Below are positions 1 through 4,840 of a stretch of DNA of 6,262 nt, piece by piece. The DNA is from Rubripirellula sp. Its GTDB lineage: Bacteria; Planctomycetota; Planctomycetia; Pirellulales; Pirellulaceae. Below the pieces are notes generated by a model, which had not been told where the DNA came from, searched no databases, and saw only the letters and a program-made list of their open reading frames with translations. Within the stretch, counting starts at the first letter, position 1. Each line of letters starts with the position of its first letter. The stretch is taken from assembly GCA_029287555.1 (NCBI GenBank), contig JARFQX010000510.1:1-6262 (forward strand), read 5' to 3'. The translations under genes and the position numbers were made by a program.

Positions 1-321
1 AAGGATGTCGAGGCACTTCCTCATCCTGAACCATGCACCCTCGTTCCCTTCGTACCTCGGCAACTCCCGTGCTCGGAAGTCGGCGACGACATGACGGATC
101 GTGATTGACTCATCGGCTAACCGCTCGACCGTCTCGGCTGGCTTGCTATCTGGAATCGACATTCGATTAGCGATGTACTCACCGACCAGCTTGTGATACT
201 TGGCCCACGACTCGGGTGATCCATGCTTGCCCAGATAGAAGGTCTTGCCGTCGAGCTCGACCCTGGCTTGTCCGCTGACGTGAGATCGGTACGCGGGCTG
301 TAAAGACTTCGTGCGAGGCAT
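1..321 (-). CDS. Probable tyrosine recombinase/integrase, N-terminal part (partial at window edge)
   Basis: An open frame of 107 codons runs from ATG at 321-319 to the left edge without a stop, so only the N-terminus is visible. It begins MPRTKSLQPAYRSH and continues with SGQARVELDGKTFYLGKHGS and a helical WAKYHKLVGEYIAN stretch. This beta-strand-rich start, followed by a helix, resembles the arm-binding N-terminus of planctomycete phage-type integrases as I remember them. The catalytic R-H-R-Y domain would lie beyond the window, so function is inferred from the N-terminus alone. The start is well supported: AAAGGAG lies 5 nt before the ATG. The gene reads away from the 3' end of the tRNA-Ala gene 110 bp away, which is typical integrase placement. 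It could instead be a degenerate or domesticated integrase, or another DNA-binding protein sharing this domain. Confidence 0.6.
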   Translation of the reverse strand, partial: MPRTKSLQPAYRSHVSGQARVELDGKTFYLGKHGSPESWAKYHKLVGEYIANRMSIPDSKPAETVERLADESITIRHVVADFRARELPRYEGNEGAWFRMRKCLDIL

Positions 322-326
322 CGCAT

Positions 327-333
327 CTCCTTT
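327..333 (-). promoter_or_regulatory. Shine-Dalgarno site of the integrase-like gene
   Basis: The minus strand reads AAAGGAG, 5 nt upstream of the ATG at 321-319. It is the strongest ribosome binding site in the window and fixes the start of a gene that the window edge truncates. Confidence 0.75.
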
Positions 334-334
334 C

Positions 335-405
335 TCGGGTAGTGCATACCCGAAAACGTTTCGAATGCGTCGCACGACCAAAATGGTCGGTAATGGCGTA
401 AGCCA
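335..405. repeat. Cluster of short inverted repeats between tRNA-Ala and the integrase-like gene
   Basis: Five short dyads lie almost end to end. They are TCGGGTA-5 nt-TACCCGA (335-353), CGAAA-ACG-TTTCG (351-363), TGCG-T-CGCA (366-374), CGACCA-AAA-TGGTCG (375-389) and TGGC-GTAA-GCCA (394-405). The 7-bp and 6-bp arms are perfect and the least likely to be chance; the shorter ones could be fortuitous. Candidate roles are operators for integrase control, recombinase arm sites, or hairpins that end or process the tRNA transcript. No U-tract follows any stem on the minus strand, so a standard intrinsic terminator is not supported. The dyads are visible in the sequence; any function is inference. 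Confidence 0.5.
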
Positions 406-431
406 ATATCAGACAAGAACTTAGTGAACAG

Positions 432-504
432 TGGAGCTGAGGAGATTCGAACTCCCGACCTCTGCATTGCGAACGCAGCGCTCTCCCAGCTGAGCTACAG
501 CCCC
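432..504 (-). tRNA. tRNA-Ala, anticodon CGC
   Basis: The minus strand folds as a complete 73-nt tRNA. The acceptor stem is GGGGCUG/CAGCUCC and includes the G3:U70 wobble that is the alanine identity element. The D stem is GCUC/GAGC, the anticodon stem CUGCG/UGCAG with loop UUCGCAA, the variable loop AGGUC, and the T stem GGGAG/CUCCU with loop UUCGAAU. The anticodon CGC (plus-strand 469-471) reads the alanine codon GCG. The discriminator is A at 432. CCA is not encoded: the next bases on the minus strand are CTG, so CCA must be added after transcription. The gene lies 90 bp downstream of the crtP-like gene and 110 bp upstream of the integrase-like gene, all on the same strand. No convincing promoter of its own was recognised. 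Confidence 0.97.
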
Positions 505-524
505 TGTTTGGATGCATCGATTCG

Positions 525-557
525 CCATCCGGCCTGATCATGCTATCAACGGGATGG
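525..557 (-). terminator. Possible stem-loop between the crtP-like gene and tRNA-Ala
   Basis: Downstream of the crtP-like stop the minus strand can pair CCATCC (557-552) with GGATGG (530-525). An inner TGAT/ATCA pairing lies within the 21-nt interval. No T-run follows, so it is a weak terminator candidate. It could equally be a processing site separating the mRNA from the tRNA, or chance. Confidence 0.25.
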
Positions 558-594
558 ATGCCGCCGCAAGTAGGCTCCTGCGACCCGCAACGAT

Positions 595-2187
595 TCAAGT
601 TCCAGCCACTGGTGTTTTCTGCAACTCGGCTCGCTTACCGCTGCCGAGATCGTGGTCGAGTGAATCGGCCGCGATCCATCCGCTCATCAGCACCATCGGC
701 ATCCCCGGGCCGGGGTGCGCCGCGCCGCCAGCCAGGTAAAGACCCTTCAAGTCCTTTCGACGGTTCGCCGGTTTGAAAGCGCCAGTGAACTTGCCGTGAC
801 TGGCCAAGCCATAGATCGCTCCGTCCAAAACTCGGTAGCGATTGTGGATCCCTTCGGGCGTTAACGATGCCTCGTAGCGAATCGAATCTCGCAGTCCCTC
901 CATGCCGGCGGTTCGCTCGAGCTTGTCCAGAATCACCTCACGGTACCCGGGCAACATCTCTTTCCAATCATGGTGCGGTCGAAGGTAGGGCGTGTGCACC
1001 AAGATATAAAGTGACTCGCAGCCTTCCGGTGCCACTTCCGGTTCACTGATTGCCGGGGCGCAGACGTACGCACTTGGATCGGGCGCGGGATCACCCTTGC
1101 GATAGATCCAGTCGAACTCCTCTTCCGGATCGCGCGAAAAGACAAAGTTGTGGTGCAGCAATTGTTCGTAGCGTCGATCCAAGCCCAAATACAGCACCAC
1201 TCCACTGCAAGCCGGTTCGTGACGGTTTCGCTTCATGAACGTCTTGGACTGGCTCGTATCGCGAAGCAATTCACGATAAGTCCGGATCGAATCGCAGTTG
1301 CTGACCACGGCGTCACATTCCATCTCGTTGCCATCGGCGGTTACCACGCCGCGAACCCGGTCGCCGGCAGTGGTGATCTGCATCACATCGGTACCGACTC
1401 GTATGTCGACACCAAGCTCGCCGGCCAGCTTGCCCAAGGCTTCGGGAACGGCGCGGGTTCCGCCGACCGGATACCAAATGCCTTCCTTGGTCTGCATGTG
1501 GGCGATTCCACAGAGCACAGCCGGTGACGCGTAGGGGGACGATCCGACGTATTGCGTGAAGTGATCCATCATTTGTGCCACGCGGTGGTCGGCAACGTAA
1601 GAGCGAACCACGGAGGCAACACTGCGTCCCATCTTTAGAGACAACACGTCTCGGAGAACCGCCGCCGAGAACGCACCGCCCACCTCCATCGTGTCGGACA
1701 GCCCGCCAACCGAACGCCAGAAGAAGAATCGATCGGAAACATTGTGCAATTGGCGACTTAAGCCGAGAAATCGCTCGTAGCCTTCGCCCGCGTTCTTCTT
1801 CGACGAGAACTCTTCGATATTGCGCCGCATCGCCTCCACGTCGGCGACCAGATCAAGCACGGTGTTATCGCTACCATCCTGGCGGTCACCTTCGTAAAAA
1901 CATCGCCACTGCGGGTCGAGTGGCAGCAACTCAAGATAGTCTTCGAGATTCCGATCCGCCTCGGCAAAAACGCGCCGCAGAACACTGGGAAGCGTCAAAA
2001 TGGTCGGCCCCATGTCGAAACGGTAACCTTCGGCCGAGTGAACCGCGGCTTTGCCACCGATCCAATCATTCTTCTCCAACAGCGTCACCTGGTGTCCCCG
2101 AGCAGCCAGGACACAAGCCGACGAAAGGCCCGCCAATCCACCGCCAACGACCACCACGCGAAGGGGTCGAGAATCCGTTGCAATCAT
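595..2187 (-). CDS. crtP: CrtI/CrtN/CrtP-family FAD oxidase, probable C30 carotenoid (diapo-carotene) oxygenase
   Basis: The 530-residue protein has an N-terminal Rossmann FAD motif (VVVVGGGLAGLSSA, residues 11-24), the acidic residue closing the second strand (E38), and IGGKAAVHSAEGYRFDMGPT (43-62). The C-terminal FAD-contact segment LYLAGGAAHPGPGMPM lies at 483-498. Stretches such as FTQYVGSSPYASPAVL (210-225), HMQTKEGIWYPVGG (230-243) and EPACSGVVLYLG (324-335) match the remembered pattern of staphylococcal CrtP more closely than phytoene desaturase CrtI. CrtP (also called CrtNb) oxidises the terminal methyl of 4,4'-diaponeurosporene or diapolycopene to an aldehyde, probably at the membrane. 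The ATG at 2187 leaves only ten residues before the FAD strand; its ribosome binding site is weak. It lies 40 bp after an aldehyde dehydrogenase on the same strand, which fits the next oxidation step. A desaturase role (CrtN) is the main alternative. The symbol crtP here is not cyanobacterial phytoene desaturase. Confidence 0.85.
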   Translation of the reverse strand: MIATDSRPLRVVVVGGGLAGLSSACVLAARGHQVTLLEKNDWIGGKAAVHSAEGYRFDMGPTILTLPSVLRRVFAEADRNLEDYLELLPLDPQWRCFYEGDRQDGSDNTVLDLVADVEAMRRNIEEFSSKKNAGEGYERFLGLSRQLHNVSDRFFFWRSVGGLSDTMEVGGAFSAAVLRDVLSLKMGRSVASVVRSYVADHRVAQMMDHFTQYVGSSPYASPAVLCGIAHMQTKEGIWYPVGGTRAVPEALGKLAGELGVDIRVGTDVMQITTAGDRVRGVVTADGNEMECDAVVSNCDSIRTYRELLRDTSQSKTFMKRNRHEPACSGVVLYLGLDRRYEQLLHHNFVFSRDPEEEFDWIYRKGDPAPDPSAYVCAPAISEPEVAPEGCESLYILVHTPYLRPHHDWKEMLPGYREVILDKLERTAGMEGLRDSIRYEASLTPEGIHNRYRVLDGAIYGLASHGKFTGAFKPANRRKDLKGLYLAGGAAHPGPGMPMVLMSGWIAADSLDHDLGSGKRAELQKTPVAGT

Positions 2188-2227
2188 ATTTCCATCAGCA
2201 TTTGGTGAGGTGAAAAGTAGCCGTCGA

Positions 2228-3679
2228 TCAAGCGGCGTCTTGACGTTGCGACTCGTCCCCGTCGCCAGATCGACCTGCTGCCATGAGTTGTCTCAGCCCG
2301 GACCAACGTCGCGAGAAGGACCGAGCGTGTAGTAGTTGTAGTAAGCCGAGCAAGCTTTGTGCATCCGACATCCGCCGAGGCATCAGGTGGGGCATCAATC
2401 CGCCGCACCGCACCGCCGTAACGACCGGAACGGTCATTGCCAGCAAGCCCTCGGCTCCCCGCGTGACGCCGAAACCACTGTTACCGCGTCCGCCAAAGGG
2501 AACTCGGGGGTCGGCAGTCGGCACGATCAGATCATTGATCGCGATCGATCCCACGTGCAACCGCCCAGCCAGGTCCGCCGCCTCGCGCCGTGGGCCGAAC
2601 ACGCTGGCGGCCAAACGATAGGGACAATCATTGACGATCCCCGCCGCGTGTTCGATCTCGTCGACCCGGATGACCGAGAGGACCGGAGCAAACAGATCCG
2701 CCGAGGCTATCGGATCGTCCGACTTGACTCCGTCGAGCAGCAGCGGAGCCATCATGCCTTCCTCCTGAAGACGTTCGGAAGAGAACTGGCCGAGGCAATC
2801 GACCGCCCCATTGGCGAGGGCCTGCTCGATTGCTTGCCCGACACCGGCTCTGGCGGCCGGATGAATCTGCACGGGAGACTCGTTTTCCAACTGCTCGCGA
2901 AGCTTGGCCACCAGCGCATCGGCCGAGTTCGTTTCGACCACGAGGCGACGGGGTCCGATGCAGGTTGCTCCGCTGTTGAGTGTCAATCCGAACGCGATCG
3001 CCCCCGAAGCCCGGTCAAGATCGGCTCCCGGCATGATCACGACCGCGTCACACCCACTGAGTTCCATGATGGCGGGAGTGATCTTGTCAGCTGCCCGGCT
3101 GAGCACCTTGCGACCCGTTCCGGCCGAGCCGGTCAGCACAATCAAGTCGACACCGGCGTCAATTGCCCCGGTTGCCGCCTCGGTGGAAGAGTCGAGCAAT
3201 CGCAGCTGCTGCTCCGGCACGCCGGCGCGATGAAACGTGTCGACCACTCGCTCACTGATCGCCTCACAACCGACCGCCGGCTTGAACTTGACGGCGTTGC
3301 CCGCCGCCAGCGCCTGGGCAATTTGGACACCGGCCAGCAGGAGCGGATAATTCCACGTGCCCAGTACCAGGACGGTGCCGTGCGGATCTCGGCGGACCTC
3401 GCTGCGAACCCCCCAGAGCCATGCCGGTCGCCCGGATGCTCCAAGCCGCCGTGTCCGCAGCAGCCCGGGACCCTTGTCCCCGACAAACTTCAACGCGCTG
3501 CAAAGCGGCAATAACTCGGCCGTGATCGTCTCGACAGGATCGACCCGCTGGGCACTTTCGCAAAGACGCGTCCAGGTCGCTCCATCCTCCGCAATCCGCG
3601 CTGCAACCGACGCGACGATCCGGCAACGCCGCTTGAGCCGCACCTTCGACCAACTACCACCTCCGCTATACTTCTGCAT
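2228..3679 (-). CDS. crtNc: Aldehyde dehydrogenase, probably C30 carotenoid-aldehyde dehydrogenase (CrtNc/AldH type)
   Basis: The 483-residue protein is an NAD(P)-dependent aldehyde dehydrogenase. Visible motifs are the substrate-binding Asn in LGTWNYPLL (N110), lysines of AVKFKP (130-134), the cofactor loop TGSAGTGRKV (183-192), the general base in MELSGCD (E206), the catalytic cysteine in NSGATCIGPRR (C240), and the C-terminal PFGGRGNSGFGVTRG (394-408). At LFAPVL the usual glutamate before the hydrophobic-Phe pair is Asp (D328), a conservative change. Length fits the family. Paired 40 bp upstream of a CrtP-like oxidase, it probably converts a diapo-carotenal to the carboxylic acid, as in staphyloxanthin and methanotroph C30 pathways; this pathway role is inferred from context. 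The ATG at 3679 lacks a strong Shine-Dalgarno, and GTG at codon 13 is an alternative start. The arginine-rich tail after residue 430 lies beyond the usual core and may aid membrane contact. Confidence 0.85.
   Translation of the reverse strand: MQKYSGGGSWSKVRLKRRCRIVASVAARIAEDGATWTRLCESAQRVDPVETITAELLPLCSALKFVGDKGPGLLRTRRLGASGRPAWLWGVRSEVRRDPHGTVLVLGTWNYPLLLAGVQIAQALAAGNAVKFKPAVGCEAISERVVDTFHRAGVPEQQLRLLDSSTEAATGAIDAGVDLIVLTGSAGTGRKVLSRAADKITPAIMELSGCDAVVIMPGADLDRASGAIAFGLTLNSGATCIGPRRLVVETNSADALVAKLREQLENESPVQIHPAARAGVGQAIEQALANGAVDCLGQFSSERLQEEGMMAPLLLDGVKSDDPIASADLFAPVLSVIRVDEIEHAAGIVNDCPYRLAASVFGPRREAADLAGRLHVGSIAINDLIVPTADPRVPFGGRGNSGFGVTRGAEGLLAMTVPVVTAVRCGGLMPHLMPRRMSDAQSLLGLLQLLHARSFSRRWSGLRQLMAAGRSGDGDESQRQDAA
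3667..3672 (+). promoter_or_regulatory. Candidate -10 box for the nitroreductase gene
   Basis: TATACT, one mismatch from TATAAT, lies 45 bp before the nitroreductase ATG and inside the first codons of the divergent aldehyde dehydrogenase gene. No good -35 element precedes it at the usual spacing. The 38-bp gap between the divergent starts is too short for two non-overlapping promoters, so at least one must sit in coding sequence. Confidence 0.25.
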
Positions 3680-3704
3680 CCGCCAGCTCGCAATTCGTGC
3701 TTTC

Positions 3705-3709
3705 GAGGA
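3705..3709 (+). promoter_or_regulatory. Ribosome binding site that sets the nitroreductase start
   Basis: GAGGA lies 8 nt before the ATG at 3718, favouring that ATG over the in-frame GTG at 3697, which has no comparable site. Confidence 0.55.
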
Positions 3710-3717
3710 ATGAAGTG

Positions 3718-4326
3718 ATGTCGGTCAACCCCGTCGAACAACCAGTATTGGATGCGATTGCCAATCGTTGGAGCCCCTATCGATTCGAGGCCAAGGAAGT
3801 CGAGGATGAAAAACTGCTCTGCCTGTTAGAAGCGGCGCGATGGGCCGCCAGCAGTTTCAATGATCAACCATGGTCGTGGATCATTGCTCGCCGGCAAGAT
3901 CACGACGATTTTCAACGGATGCTCGGATGTCTGATGGAGGCCAATCGGGCGTGGGCAAGTCAGGCGGGGGCCCTGATTGTGACCGTGATTCGCAATTCCT
4001 TTGAGTACAACGGCAAGCCGAATCGGGTCGCCCTGCATGACGTTGGCCAGGCGGCCGCACACCTGGCGCTGCAAGCCGCTTCGATTGGACTCCAAGTCCA
4101 CCAGATGGCAGGAGTTAACCTCAGTGCAATTTGCCAGGAGTATGCGGTTCCCGAGGGATACTCGCCCCAGACTGCCATCGCGATCGGTTATCCGGACACG
4201 AGTGAGCCGGTTACCGATCCCGGGAGAGAGCTGCAAAAGCGTGAAGAGGGTTCGCGACGTCGCAAACCCCTACGAGATCAGGTCTTTGCGCGAAGCTGGG
4301 GCAGCCCGGCTGAGTTTGTCAATTGA
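3718..4326 (+). CDS. Nitroreductase-family flavoprotein
   Basis: From ATG 3718 this encodes 202 residues, a usual length for the single-domain FMN nitroreductase fold. Diagnostic features are the N-terminal RWSPYRF segment, a variant of the RRSxRxF phosphate-binding motif of FMN, followed by LLEAARWAASSFNDQPWSW, the family's typical SxxNxQPW region. Further on are HDVGQAAAHLALQAASIGL, the helix carrying cofactor and dimer contacts, and AIAIGYPD near the C-terminus. The tail ending RKPLRDQVFARSWG is common in this subgroup. Members are homodimers that use NAD(P)H to reduce nitro compounds, quinones or flavins; the substrate cannot be read from sequence. It is cytosolic, with no signal peptide or membrane segment. 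It is transcribed divergently from the carotenoid pair with 38 bp between starts, so shared regulation is possible but unproven. A GC-rich hairpin follows the stop directly. Confidence 0.88.
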   Translation: MSVNPVEQPVLDAIANRWSPYRFEAKEVEDEKLLCLLEAARWAASSFNDQPWSWIIARRQDHDDFQRMLGCLMEANRAWASQAGALIVTVIRNSFEYNGKPNRVALHDVGQAAAHLALQAASIGLQVHQMAGVNLSAICQEYAVPEGYSPQTAIAIGYPDTSEPVTDPGRELQKREEGSRRRKPLRDQVFARSWGSPAEFVN

Positions 4327-4344
4327 GCCCCGCGGAATCGGGGC
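4327..4344 (+). terminator. GC-rich hairpin directly after the nitroreductase stop
   Basis: GCCCCG and CGGGGC form a perfect 6-bp all-GC stem around the 6-nt loop CGGAAT, starting one base after the TGA. The stem is stable, but CGAACCTT follows instead of a U-run. It may act as a weak or factor-assisted terminator, or as a 3'-end protecting hairpin. Confidence 0.5.
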
Positions 4345-4361
4345 CGAACCTTCCATCAGGC

Positions 4362-4398
4362 ATCAGACGTCAAGGCGTTCGTGGCGGTCCCGTCTGAT
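4362..4398. repeat. 8-bp inverted repeat with 21-nt spacer
   Basis: ATCAGACG (4362-4369) and CGTCTGAT (4391-4398) are perfect inverted copies. They could form a second stem-loop downstream of the nitroreductase or a binding site for a dimeric regulator. The 21-nt spacing gives half-site centres about 29 bp apart, close to three helical turns. Confidence 0.4.
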
Positions 4399-4483
4399 CC
4401 TGTTCCAGAGTCGAAGTTCGAATCGTTCGAAAGCCGCTTTCCGATTCCGATCATTCAGAGACATTCCTGAAACCTGGTTCAGT

Positions 4484-4489
4484 TATACT
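4484..4489 (+). promoter_or_regulatory. Candidate -10 box upstream of the phosphatase gene
   Basis: TATACT lies within an AT-richer stretch, the same hexamer as before the nitroreductase. No recognisable -35 element is present at 16-18 bp, so the call rests on one hexamer. Confidence 0.25.
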
Positions 4490-4541
4490 AACGTCATCGA
4501 TATCAGCGGCGGGCACGAGGCTCGTCTCACGAAAAGTCACG

Positions 4542-4575
4542 CGTTTCCAGATTGGAACGGGCAGGGTTCTCCCTG
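4542..4575 (+). other. Two adjacent hairpins in the phosphatase leader
   Basis: CGTTTCCA (4542-4549) pairs with TGGAACG (4553-4559) as seven base pairs with one bulged T and a 3-nt loop. Three bases on, CAGGG (4562-4566) pairs with CCCTG (4571-4575) around TTCT. An alternative pairing of CGGGC (4558-4562) with GCCCG (4586-4590) would compete with both, so two mutually exclusive folds are possible. The pairings are in the sequence; regulatory function is inference, and no known riboswitch class was recognised. Confidence 0.35.
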
Positions 4576-4609
4576 GGGGCCGTCCGCCCGATAAAAGAAG
4601 GGTGGTGGC

Positions 4610-4750
4610 GTGATCATGACTCGGAACGAGATCAGCATGGGAGCTGGTTTCGACCAACGGACCCACGAAACTTGGGCTCACGAGACAGAGAAGTGGCAAA
4701 TCTTCTCCCCAAACATGCGGACACGAGTCGAATTTATCGCTTTCCTCTGA
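4610..4750 (+). CDS. Possible small ORF of 46 codons, no recognised family
   Basis: GTG at 4610 opens a frame ending in TGA at 4748-4750; an ATG two codons later (4616) is an alternative start. A purine-rich GAAGGGTGG stretch precedes it. The product begins MIMTRNEISMGAGFD and ends RTRVEFIAFL: polar, with two tryptophans, and no membrane segment or signal peptide. About 62 percent of third codon positions are G or C. No homologue is recognised, and an open frame of this length arises readily by chance. If real, it could be a small protein or a leader ORF ahead of the phosphatase. Confidence 0.2.
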   Translation: MIMTRNEISMGAGFDQRTHETWAHETEKWQIFSPNMRTRVEFIAFL

Positions 4751-4840
4751 TAGAACGTTCCCCGAACGCTTTCTTTGAGTTGAGTGCCAGCTTTGATTCC
4801 CGCGTCGATTTCCGTTACTACCTACTCGAGACAGTTGTCG

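Larger units (their letters stand above)
4345..4840. other. Long intergenic region / probable 5' leader of the phosphatase gene
   Basis: About 500 bp separate the nitroreductase hairpin from the phosphatase start, and no convincing gene was recognised. Visible elements are the 8-bp inverted repeat above, two TTCGAA copies 3 bp apart (4417-4422 and 4426-4431), a -10-like TATACT (4484-4489), adjacent hairpins (4542-4559 and 4562-4575), and a doubtful 46-codon ORF (4610-4750). If transcription starts near 4496, the untranslated leader would be about 345 nt, unusually long. Overlapping longer frames on both strands show no family features and look like chance openings in GC-rich DNA. Confidence 0.5.

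Noticed and set aside
179..598. 139-codon minus-strand frame across the tRNA and part of the integrase-like gene
   Set aside because: It passes through a complete tRNA gene and overlaps a better-supported frame with a strong ribosome binding site.
1575..2213. 212-codon plus-strand open frame opposite the crtP-like gene
   Set aside because: Antisense to the FAD domain of a clear oxidase, with Arg/Pro-rich low-complexity composition and no recognisable domain.
2357..3514. 385-codon plus-strand open frame opposite the aldehyde dehydrogenase gene
   Set aside because: It lies entirely antisense to a well-supported gene, is rich in Arg, Pro, Ser and His, and shows no family motif. Long antisense frames are common in GC-rich coding DNA.
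3710..3718. Minimal ORF ATG-AAG-TGA touching the nitroreductase ATG
   Set aside because: Two sense codons easily arise by chance, and there is no evidence of translation coupling.
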